Origin: an uncultured Clostridia bacterium
GTDB taxonomy: Bacteria > Bacillota > Clostridia > Saccharofermentanales > Saccharofermentanaceae
Direction: 5' to 3'
DNA: 5,754 nucleotides
Assembly: GCA_946405115.1 (NCBI GenBank)
Contig: CAMJGB010000125.1
Coordinates: 1 to 5,754, forward strand
In this document: one piece after another, positions 1 through 5,716 of the stretch
How the letters are laid out: the number at the start of each line of letters is the position of its first letter
Position numbering within the stretch: the first letter of the stretch is position 1
Made by a program: the position numbers and the translations under genes
The notes under the pieces: generated by a model
The model's input: only the letters and a program-made list of their open reading frames with translations
The model's database searches: none
Told to the model about the DNA's origin: nothing

Positions 1-62
1 GTCGGTAGAGCAGGGGACTGAAAATCCCCGTGTCGGCAGTTCGATTCTGTCTCTGGGCACCA
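1..62 (+). tRNA. tRNA-Phe (GAA), 5' end cut off by the window edge
   Basis: This is the 3' part of a phenylalanine tRNA. The window opens inside the D-loop (GTCGGTA, with the conserved GG at 4-5), followed by the 3' strand of the D stem (8-11). The anticodon stem is GGGGA/TCCCC (13-17 with 25-29) and the seven-base loop CTGAAAA places anticodon GAA at 20-22. The T arm pairs 35-39 with 47-51 around loop TTCGATT (40-46). The 3' acceptor strand is 52-58, the discriminator base is A59, and the CCA end is encoded at 60-62. The 5' acceptor strand lies outside the window, so its pairing cannot be checked. It may be the last member of a tRNA cluster, because a terminator follows directly. Confidence 0.96.
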
Positions 63-65
63 AAT

Positions 66-96
66 AAGCTCCGCAGTTCGCGGAGCTTTTTGTTTT
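66..96 (+). terminator. Rho-independent terminator after tRNA-Phe
   Basis: A perfect 9-bp stem, AAGCTCCGC (66-74) with GCGGAGCTT (80-88), encloses a 5-base loop. A T-rich tail TTTTTGTTTT (87-96) overlaps the end of the stem. It starts four bases after the tRNA CCA end and so ends the tRNA transcript. Read from the minus strand, the same hairpin lies about 40 bp past the stop codon of the convergent gene, but there it is followed only by ATTTGG. It would be at best a weak terminator in that direction; shared use is inference. Confidence 0.9.
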
Positions 97-133
97 ACAT
101 AATTTCAATTTTGTTCGCGACCAAGAGCCTTCA

Positions 134-1381
134 TTAGTATCTCATACCTGAAATCTGCCACTCGCCATCGATTCTTGTCAGATAGATGTGAGTCGTTGTA
201 GGAACTACTTCGGGATCAGGCCACATCTGCATCTCCTGCTCGATATAAACCTGCATGTAGACAGTATCGTCGTTATATGCGATGAATTCCTGCACTTCTT
301 CATTCTGGATGGTTACGGCACCGTGTCCAGTGAAATAACGAAGAGCAGTACTTCTGCTTATGTAGTTGTATGCAAGGCTGTCAGGCGGGAAGTAAGGATC
401 GAGTGCAGAAAGATCCTCGTCCATCGATATTACGTTAGCGAATGTAGTAGTGAAATCGATACCATACTGTTCAAGTGTTTCACGCTCAGGATGGTTGGTG
501 GAATAATTCGCGCTGTAACGGTCGAAATCGACGTTGTATTCAACAGGAGACACTGCACCCGTATAATCCTTGACTTCAACCTCAGGCTCGAAATAAAGGC
601 CTGATACGGCGTATGTGGTAAATCCGGGGATTGAGCCGCCGTAAGGTTCAACATACTGAAGCTCATCTTCATCCGCAGGAGTCTCTTCAGTGATGTAAGT
701 CTCATCGAGCTGAATGCCGTTGATATAAACAGTTGAGTTTGAAGGAAGGGTTATCATTGCGCCTTCCAGAGGGAGTACAGGGAATGAGATAGAGGACAAG
801 CCCCATACAGGGTTGCCATATTCTTTCTGACCGATTCTCTGCAGCGTTACCGTACCGATAACATATCCGTCAGCTTCGATTGCATAGCACGGTCTGTCGG
901 CGGTATATTCGCCTGACTCTACATATGTAAGATTCTTGCCTTCCATCATGGAGAGCATGTAATTTCTGATGGCATCTTCATTCTCGAACTGTGATACGGT
1001 CGGATGCTCAGGCATATTCTGCCAGATGTAATCGATGTCTCTTGCTTCAAAGTGAGTGAAGATCTGATCCATTACAAGATTAGGCATTGAAGACTGATAT
1101 GATGCCTCATATTCCACGAGGAATGCATTAAATCTCTTGTATCCGTAAAGGATTCCGAATGTTATCGCAAGAAGCCAGATGAACAATACGAATACATATA
1201 CATGAAATTGTTTTTTATTAATCTTCTTTGAAGATTTTTTTGTAGGCTTACCGGATGGTTCCTCATAGCTTCCGTCGTTGACGAATGGAGAAGGAACAGG
1301 CTGATTGTTTCTTAATACAGGTGTATTCACACGTGCTGAATCGGATGAGTAGCTTCTGCTGTTCTGATCATGCTTCTTCAT
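134..1381 (-). CDS. Single-pass membrane protein of unknown function, probable NTF2-like/TcaA-like extracytoplasmic modules
   Basis: I do not recognise a named gene. The 415-residue product has a polar, Ser/Pro/Asn-rich cytoplasmic tail (about 1-44), a Lys-rich patch KPTKKSSKKINKK (45-57) and one hydrophobic helix (about 59-80). The remaining ~335 acidic residues should face outward. Residues ~100-200 read like an NTF2-like domain, with a helical start then strands around YAIEADGYVIGTVTL. Residues ~206-285 hold a small beta module with STVYINGIQL, resembling the linker modules of TcaA-type proteins. Residues ~300-415 look like a second NTF2-like domain ending in YLTRIDGEWQISGMRY, a typical closing strand pair. 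These fold calls are inference from pattern. The start is ATG at 1381 because GGAGGT lies 5 bases upstream; an ATG nine codons earlier (1408) lacks that support. Stops TAA and TGA are adjacent. The start overlaps the end of the glycosidase gene, so the two are probably coupled and act together at the envelope. Confidence 0.85.
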   Translation of the reverse strand: MKKHDQNSRSYSSDSARVNTPVLRNNQPVPSPFVNDGSYEEPSGKPTKKSSKKINKKQFHVYVFVLFIWLLAITFGILYGYKRFNAFLVEYEASYQSSMPNLVMDQIFTHFEARDIDYIWQNMPEHPTVSQFENEDAIRNYMLSMMEGKNLTYVESGEYTADRPCYAIEADGYVIGTVTLQRIGQKEYGNPVWGLSSISFPVLPLEGAMITLPSNSTVYINGIQLDETYITEETPADEDELQYVEPYGGSIPGFTTYAVSGLYFEPEVEVKDYTGAVSPVEYNVDFDRYSANYSTNHPERETLEQYGIDFTTTFANVISMDEDLSALDPYFPPDSLAYNYISRSTALRYFTGHGAVTIQNEEVQEFIAYNDDTVYMQVYIEQEMQMWPDPEVVPTTTHIYLTRIDGEWQISGMRY

Positions 1382-2504
1382 TGGACACCTCCGAAGAACC
1401 AGATGCACCCTGAGGGAGTACTACCCAAGCCGTGGGAATTGCTCTGTCCTGTCTGATATTCGCATTATCTACGACTTCTTCGCCGTTGTAGTACATGGAA
1501 GAGGACATACCGCCGTCAAGATTAAATGCATTTACTGCGCCGTATTCAACCATGATGTCGATTAGGTCAGCCATCGTAGCTCCCATGGAAGTTGATCTTC
1601 TTCCTTCAATGCAAAGGAGAAGTACAGCTCCGTCGGCTCTCTGACCGATAGCTGTGCGGGGATTAAGGCCTCCGCCTACGCCGCTGTAGTTAGCTGCTTC
1701 GCCGTTAACGATGAGTGAAGGACCGAACGATACAGCATCGCGAAGACCGATGCTCTCGGCATAGCCTCCGCCGAACGTACCTACAACAAGAATATCGTCC
1801 TGATTAAATCCTACTGTAGGAAGTGCAGTTCTTGTTGTATAGATGGGGTCTCCGTTCTCGTCTGTACCTGCTTCGTAGTATTCGTCTACGTTGTCGGCAC
1901 GAAGAACGCCCTGAGACATTACAACGCCGACAGGCCATCCGCCGATTCCGAGACCGCTCTCGTCTTCGTACTGACCGCCGTTAATACCGGCAACTGCTCC
2001 GTACTTGTTAATAAGTTCCTCAAGTGTCATTCCTGCACCGGAGTGTGTGTAATTATCGATGGTAGCGCAGATAACTCGTGAAGGATCGTAAACAATCATC
2101 ATGTAACCGTGATACATTGGACCCGAGATCTCATGAAGCTCGATTCCGTCACCGTCGGGATCGAGGTTTGTCTCAGCCTCAACACCTGCAGCGGCAGCCT
2201 GTGCAGCAGCGGCTTCGGCTTCTTCTCTCATGACCGTTACAAGGTCAGGATCAGTGATCTGATCGAACTCGATTGTCTTGTTGTTCTCAAGGATTGCATT
2301 GATCTCCGCATCTGTAAGAACCATATGGCAAGCGATAGGACCTGCAGAGGATTCCATGAGTGAAGAGACAAATATCTGTCTGAAATGGTCAGACGGACCG
2401 TTGACGCCCATCTGCAAAATACCGTAAATACCTACTAATGCAATGATCAGCGTAGTTATCAGGAATAGAAAAAACATCCCGACTATTCTTAAGAAAACTT
2501 TCAT
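1368..2504 (-). CDS. Membrane-anchored phosphodiester glycosidase family (NAGPA-like) protein
   Basis: The 378-residue product belongs to the phosphodiester glycosidase (NAGPA domain, formerly DUF2233) family. The mammalian namesake removes GlcNAc from a GlcNAc-phospho-mannose diester; bacterial members are thought to act on phosphodiester-linked sugars in envelope or exported glycopolymers, mostly untested. An N-terminal hydrophobic helix (about 5-32) with no obvious signal peptidase site suggests an anchored protein with its domain outside. Residues 92-112 are an Ala/Glu-rich linker, followed by DPDGDG (115-120), a DxDxDG calcium-loop-like motif. The catalytic domain runs about 121-363: GYMMIVYDPSRV (133-144), AGINGGQY (172-179), FGPSLIVNGE (260-269), NPRTAIGQ (281-288), LCIEGRRS (297-304) and FNLDGGMSSSMYYNGE (327-342), all in family order. 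ATG at 2504 is chosen because GGAG sits six bases upstream; starts 4 and 11 codons earlier would place that GGAG inside or after the start. It is first in a two-gene minus-strand operon. Substrate is unknown. Confidence 0.92.
   Translation of the reverse strand: MKVFLRIVGMFFLFLITTLIIALVGIYGILQMGVNGPSDHFRQIFVSSLMESSAGPIACHMVLTDAEINAILENNKTIEFDQITDPDLVTVMREEAEAAAAQAAAAGVEAETNLDPDGDGIELHEISGPMYHGYMMIVYDPSRVICATIDNYTHSGAGMTLEELINKYGAVAGINGGQYEDESGLGIGGWPVGVVMSQGVLRADNVDEYYEAGTDENGDPIYTTRTALPTVGFNQDDILVVGTFGGGYAESIGLRDAVSFGPSLIVNGEAANYSGVGGGLNPRTAIGQRADGAVLLLCIEGRRSTSMGATMADLIDIMVEYGAVNAFNLDGGMSSSMYYNGEEVVDNANIRQDRAIPTAWVVLPQGASGSSEVSNEEA
1387..1392 (-). promoter_or_regulatory. Ribosome binding site that decides the start of the downstream minus-strand gene
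   Basis: On the minus strand GGAGGT is followed by GTCCA and then ATG at 1381. The site lies inside the last codons of the glycosidase gene, whose TGA is at 1368-1370, which is the usual arrangement for translational coupling. It favours a 415-residue product over the longer frame beginning at 1408. Confidence 0.85.
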
Positions 2505-2510
2505 CTGATA

Positions 2511-2514
2511 CTCC
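2511..2514 (-). promoter_or_regulatory. Ribosome binding site of the glycosidase gene
   Basis: On the minus strand GGAG is followed by TATCAG and ATG at 2504. This spacing supports the MKVFLRIVG start rather than the in-frame ATG codons at 2516 or 2537. Confidence 0.75.
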
Positions 2515-2549
2515 ATATAAAATAATTCTGATATCATTTTACAGTTTTC

Positions 2550-2577
2550 TTGAAAAAAACGATAGGATTATTATAAT
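2550..2577 (+). promoter_or_regulatory. Sigma-A promoter of the calcium ATPase gene
   Basis: TTGAAA (2550-2555, five of six consensus -35 bases) is separated by 16 bases from a perfect TATAAT (2572-2577). Transcription would start near 2584, giving a leader of about 44 bases before the TTG start codon. The region upstream of the -35 is AT-rich. This is the clearest promoter in the window and suggests substantial vegetative expression. Confidence 0.8.
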
Positions 2578-2578
2578 A
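2569..2578. promoter_or_regulatory. 10-bp palindrome giving a -10 hexamer on both strands; possible minus-strand promoter
   Basis: TATTATAATA is its own reverse complement, so TATAAT occurs on the plus strand (2572-2577) and on the minus strand (2575 to 2570). The plus copy belongs to the ATPase promoter. The minus copy is a possible -10 for the glycosidase operon, giving a leader of roughly 60 bases. However, the minus strand 16-18 bases further upstream offers only poor -35 matches such as TTCTTT or ATTCTT, and there is no TGn extension. Without a better candidate in the 123-bp gap, I keep it as tentative. Confidence 0.35.
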
Positions 2579-2601
2579 CACTAGTAATAAAAAAGAATAA
2601 G

Positions 2602-2612
2602 GCGATAATCGC
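2602..2612. repeat. Short palindrome in the ATPase leader, possible operator
   Basis: GCGAT-A-ATCGC has two perfect 5-bp arms around a single centre base. It lies about 18-28 bases after the predicted transcription start and ends five bases before the Shine-Dalgarno sequence. The one-base centre rules out an RNA hairpin with all five pairs formed, so a protein-binding half-site pair is the more natural reading. Its short length means chance is possible. Confidence 0.25.
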
Positions 2613-2616
2613 AGAA

Positions 2617-2622
2617 GAGGGG
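2617..2622 (+). promoter_or_regulatory. Ribosome binding site preceding a TTG start codon
   Basis: GAGGGG is followed by five bases and TTG at 2628. An in-frame TAA at 2598-2600 and the absence of any other start codon between it and 2628 leave this TTG as the only start that keeps the N-terminal domain. Confidence 0.75.
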
Positions 2623-2627
2623 TTACC

Positions 2628-5390
2628 TTGGAGAAGACATTTTCAAAGAGTGCCGAGCAGGTTGTAATCGATCTTAAGACCAATGAGTCTACGGGTCTTA
2701 CTAAGGCTGAGGCACAGGAAAGACTGGAGAAGTTCGGTCCCAATTCATTGGGAGAAGAGAAGAAAGTTCCGTTATGGAAGAGATTCCTTGCTCAGTTTGC
2801 AGATGCAATGGTTATTATTCTTATTGCAGCAGCTATCTTGTCTGCATTCATGGCGATTAAGAGCAACGAAGGCTTTGAGGGCTGGATCGATGTAATCGTA
2901 ATCCTCGCTATCGTAATCCTTAATGCGATCCTCGGTGTATACCAGGAAGGTAAGGCTGATCAGGCGCTTGCCGCTCTGAAGAAGATGAGTTCTCCCCAGA
3001 CTAAGGTCATAAGAGACGGAGAGGTCGTAATGATCGATTCCGAGGGCCTTGTAGAGGGTGATATTGTTTCGATCGATGCTGGCGATGCTATCTCAGCTGA
3101 TATCAGACTCCTTTCTTCAAGTTCACTTAAGGCAGAGGAGGCTTCACTTACAGGTGAGTCCGTTGCTGTTGAGAAGGAAGCTAATCTTGTTCTTGATGAG
3201 GACTGTGCACTCGGTGATCGTAAGAACATGCTCTTTATGGGTACGTCAGTAACTTACGGAAGAGCCAAGGGTGTTGTTGTAGGTACAGGTAAGAATACAG
3301 AACTTGGTAAGATCGCTAATAAGCTTTCCGGCATGGAAGATGAGGTTACACCTTTGCAGATGAACCTCAATCATCTCGGCAAGATCCTTGCAATCGTATG
3401 TATCGCAGTATGTATCATAGTATTTGCCGTAGACGTTCTTGTACAGCACGAGTCCATTACAGAAGCTTTGATGACAGCTGTTTCCTTGGCTGTTGCAGCT
3501 ATTCCTGAAGGCCTTGCAGCTGTTGTTACAATCGTTCTTTCCATCGGTATGACTAAGATGGCTGAGAACAATGCCATCGTAAAGAGACTTCTTGCAGTTG
3601 AAACATTGGGATGCGTTGACGTTATCTGCTCCGATAAAACAGGTACTCTTACACAGAACCAGATGACAGTTCAGGTTCTTTACGACGGAGAGCAGGTAGT
3701 AAACGTTGAAGGCAACGGTTACGCTCCTGAGGGTAAGCTTTCTGATCTTAACGGCGGTGACGTTAAGGTAGAGGGTAAGATCGAGACTTTGATCAGAGCT
3801 GCAGTTCTTTGTAATGACGCTAACATCGTAAAGAACGAAGACGGTGAGTATGCTTGTATAGGTGACCCTACAGAGGGTTCACTTACAACTCTCGGTATGA
3901 AGACAGGAATGAACAGAGTTCAAACTATGGATAAGTATCCCAGAGTTACTGAGCTTCCTTTCGATTCCGACAGAAAGATGATGACAACATATCATTCCGG
4001 AATCGTTGCAGGTGAGATCATATCTTACACCAAGGGTGCTCCCGATATCATTCTCGACAGATGTACTTCCTATGAGAGTGTTAACGGTCCTGTACCGATG
4101 ACGGATGAGATCAGAAAGAAGATTTTCGACCAAAACCACGAGTTTGCCTGCAAGGCAATTCGTGTTCTCGCTTTCGCATACAGAGTTCACTATGAGGGAA
4201 CAGAAGCTGATTTTGAGCATGAAGAGCAGCTTATCTTCTTGGGCTTGATCGGTATGATAGATCCTGCTCGTAAGGAAGCAAAGGATGCTATCGCAGTATG
4301 TAAGGAAGCCGGAATCAGAACAGTAATGATCACAGGTGACTTCAAGGATTCCGCTGTAGCAATTGCCGGAAACCTTGAGATGATGGACGGCGATGCTCAG
4401 GCTCTTTCAGGTTCCGAGCTCGATAAGATCTCTGATGAGGAACTTCGTGTTGCATGTGAGAATACTAATGTATATGCGAGAGTATCTCCTGAGCACAAGG
4501 TTCGTATCGTTACAGCTCTTAAGGCTAATAACCATATCGCTTCCATGACCGGTGACGGTGTTAACGATGCCATGGCATTGAAGTCGGCTGACATCGGTGT
4601 AGCCATGGGTATCACAGGTACAGACGTAGCTAAGAACTCTGCCGACATGATCCTCATGGATGATAACTTCGCTACTATCGTTAAGGCAGTAGAGGAGGGA
4701 AGAATCATCTATGCGAATATCAGAAAGTTCGTAAGCTTCCTTCTTTCATGTAATATCGGTGAGATCCTGGTTATCTTCCTGCTCTCACTTATCCCTAATA
4801 CGGTTATCCCTGGAATTGCAGCACCTCTTACTGCAATCCAGCTTCTCTGGCTCAACCTCGTTACTGACTCATTCCCGGCACTTGCTTTGGGACGTGAGAA
4901 GGGTGAGCCCGGTATCATGAAGCTTCCTCCGAGACCTAAGGGAGAGCCGATCATCAACAAGTCTATGCTTACACATATCTTTATTCAGGCAATTGCTATC
5001 TTTGCATGTGTAGCTACATCATTCCTTGTACCTCTTACAAGAAACAACGGATTCTTCTTCGGATCTGACGTTGATGCTTTGACTGGTGCAAGAACAGTAG
5101 CGTTTGCAACACTTATCACAGCTGAGCTTCTCAGAGCTTATGCTTCAAGATCAGAGAGAATGTCCGTATTCTCACTTGGTGTATTCACTAACAAGATGAT
5201 GAATATGGCTGTAGGTATCTCACTTGCCTTGCTCCTCGCAGTTATCTATATCCCCGGAGTAAATAAGATCTTTGATAACGTTGCACTTAATGCACAGGCT
5301 TGGCTAGTTATCGTACCTCTTGCTCTTATCCCGTTTGCTACAAGCGAGATATTCAAGGCAATCAAGGGCGCTGCAAGAAATAAAAAATAA
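2628..5390 (+). CDS. Calcium-transporting P-type ATPase, SERCA/PMCA-like (type II)
   Basis: This 920-residue integral membrane pump uses ATP to move Ca2+ out of the cytoplasm; the length is normal for bacterial type II ATPases. Order: N-terminal cation-ATPase domain (about 4-55), helices M1-M2 (56-105), actuator domain with TGES (175-178), M3-M4 (250-308), phosphorylation motif DKTGTLT (Asp336), nucleotide domain with LPFDSDRK (Phe445) and KGAP (Lys469), then DPAR (545-548), TGD (569-571) and TGDGVNDA (641-648, Asp643 and Asp647), and M5-M10 (698-908). Residues aligning by motif with the SERCA calcium ligands are Glu294 in PEGL (M4), Asn709 and Glu712 (M5), Asn743, Thr746 and Asp747 in NLVTDS (M6) and Glu833 in TAELL (M8). 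The usual PEGLP reads PEGLA. The start is TTG; the next in-frame ATG (codon 61) would delete the N-terminal domain and part of M1. It has its own promoter and lies divergent from the glycosidase operon. Ca2+ specificity is a family inference; Mn2+ cannot be excluded. Confidence 0.95.
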   Translation: MEKTFSKSAEQVVIDLKTNESTGLTKAEAQERLEKFGPNSLGEEKKVPLWKRFLAQFADAMVIILIAAAILSAFMAIKSNEGFEGWIDVIVILAIVILNAILGVYQEGKADQALAALKKMSSPQTKVIRDGEVVMIDSEGLVEGDIVSIDAGDAISADIRLLSSSSLKAEEASLTGESVAVEKEANLVLDEDCALGDRKNMLFMGTSVTYGRAKGVVVGTGKNTELGKIANKLSGMEDEVTPLQMNLNHLGKILAIVCIAVCIIVFAVDVLVQHESITEALMTAVSLAVAAIPEGLAAVVTIVLSIGMTKMAENNAIVKRLLAVETLGCVDVICSDKTGTLTQNQMTVQVLYDGEQVVNVEGNGYAPEGKLSDLNGGDVKVEGKIETLIRAAVLCNDANIVKNEDGEYACIGDPTEGSLTTLGMKTGMNRVQTMDKYPRVTELPFDSDRKMMTTYHSGIVAGEIISYTKGAPDIILDRCTSYESVNGPVPMTDEIRKKIFDQNHEFACKAIRVLAFAYRVHYEGTEADFEHEEQLIFLGLIGMIDPARKEAKDAIAVCKEAGIRTVMITGDFKDSAVAIAGNLEMMDGDAQALSGSELDKISDEELRVACENTNVYARVSPEHKVRIVTALKANNHIASMTGDGVNDAMALKSADIGVAMGITGTDVAKNSADMILMDDNFATIVKAVEEGRIIYANIRKFVSFLLSCNIGEILVIFLLSLIPNTVIPGIAAPLTAIQLLWLNLVTDSFPALALGREKGEPGIMKLPPRPKGEPIINKSMLTHIFIQAIAIFACVATSFLVPLTRNNGFFFGSDVDALTGARTVAFATLITAELLRAYASRSERMSVFSLGVFTNKMMNMAVGISLALLLAVIYIPGVNKIFDNVALNAQAWLVIVPLALIPFATSEIFKAIKGAARNKK

Positions 5391-5392
5391 GT

Positions 5393-5421
5393 TTGCACAA
5401 GAATCAGCCTTATGATATTAT
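5393..5421 (+). promoter_or_regulatory. Extended -10 promoter of secG
   Basis: TGATATTAT (5413-5421) is an extended -10: a TGn followed by TATTAT, five of six consensus bases. A weak -35, TTGCAC (5393-5398), lies 17 bases upstream. Transcription would begin near 5428, leaving a leader of about 37 bases. No U-tailed terminator separates the ATPase stop at 5390 from this promoter, so read-through from the pump gene into secG is also possible. Confidence 0.6.
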
Positions 5422-5432
5422 CTTACGGCTGA
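5404..5432. repeat. 29-bp imperfect palindrome over the secG -10 element
   Basis: The arms TCAGCC and GGCTGA pair perfectly at the ends, and GATA/TATC pair next to the centre base T5418. Overall 12 of 14 positions are symmetric, with mismatches at 5410/5426 and 5413/5423. The palindrome contains the complete extended -10 and the predicted start site. It could be an operator, or a hairpin at the end of the ATPase transcript, but the following bases are AAACTATG rather than a T-run, so it is not a standard terminator. Confidence 0.5.
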
Positions 5433-5453
5433 AACTATGATTACATTATTATC

Positions 5454-5458
5454 GGAGG
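5454..5458 (+). promoter_or_regulatory. Ribosome binding site of secG
   Basis: GGAGG is followed by six bases and ATG at 5465, a strong, canonical arrangement that fixes the start. Confidence 0.85.
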
Positions 5459-5464
5459 CTTTTA

Positions 5465-5716
5465 ATGAGCGCACTTGATATTATTTTGTCTATACTTGAT
5501 ATTATTCTTGGAGTTACCATGGTAATTCTTTTCCTCGTTCAGGAAGGTAATGACCAGGGTATGGGTGCCATCACAGGTGCATCTAATGACTCTTACTACA
5601 GCAAGGCTAAGGGCCAGACACTTGAGGAGAGACTCAAGCAGGCAACAAAGGTTGTTGCAATTCTCTTCGCAATTATGTCCGTAATCCTTTATTTTGCAGT
5701 AACTAAGGGATTCTGA
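5465..5716 (+). CDS. secG: Protein translocase subunit SecG
   Basis: SecG is the small accessory subunit of the SecYEG channel in the cytoplasmic membrane and helps SecA-driven protein export. The 83-residue product has the family layout: a first helix (about 5-26), a Gly-rich cytoplasmic loop and a second helix (about 62-80). The conserved stretch VQEGNDQGMGAITGAS (25-40) matches the SecG pattern of a Gln followed by spaced glycines. YYSKAKGQTLEERL (44-57) matches the usual family segment, in which an aromatic and a basic patch precede T-L-E before helix 2. Length is typical for Bacillota. Helix 1 contains a duplicated LDII (residues 4-7 and 11-14). The TGA stop is followed directly by an in-frame TAA. 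In many Bacillota secG is followed by the RNase R gene and smpB; here the window ends 38 bp later, so this cannot be tested. Confidence 0.93.
   Translation: MSALDIILSILDIILGVTMVILFLVQEGNDQGMGAITGASNDSYYSKAKGQTLEERLKQATKVVAILFAIMSVILYFAVTKGF
5473..5506 (+). repeat. 13-bp direct repeat with 21-bp period inside secG
   Basis: ACTTGATATTATT occurs at 5473-5485 and again at 5494-5506. The 21-bp period keeps the frame and yields LDIILSI followed by LDIILGV in the first membrane helix. Bases after the 13-bp core differ between the copies. This suggests an old seven-codon duplication or a coincidence of hydrophobic codon use. Confidence 0.6.

Noticed and set aside
1..62. tRNA 3' end as an integration (att) site
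   Set aside because: I see no repeat of the tRNA 3' end elsewhere in the window and no integrase or other mobile gene; the tRNA is followed directly by its terminator.
188..604. 138-codon open frame on the plus strand
   Set aside because: It lies antisense to the 415-residue membrane protein gene, has no ribosome binding site that I can see, and its Cys/His/Arg-rich product resembles a reverse-complement shadow.
2584..2627. Riboswitch or metal-sensing leader upstream of the ATPase
   Set aside because: The predicted leader is only about 44 bases with no stable hairpin, too short for a known riboswitch class such as yybP-ykoY.
2895..2920. 11-bp direct repeat ATCGTAATCCT with 15-bp period in the ATPase gene
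   Set aside because: It encodes the repetitive hydrophobic sequence of helix M2 (VIVILAIVIL) and is explained by codon preference.
3879..4220. Open frames on the minus strand within the ATPase gene, this being the longest
   Set aside because: The ATPase frame is full-length and rich in family motifs throughout; the antisense frames lack start signals and recognisable domains.
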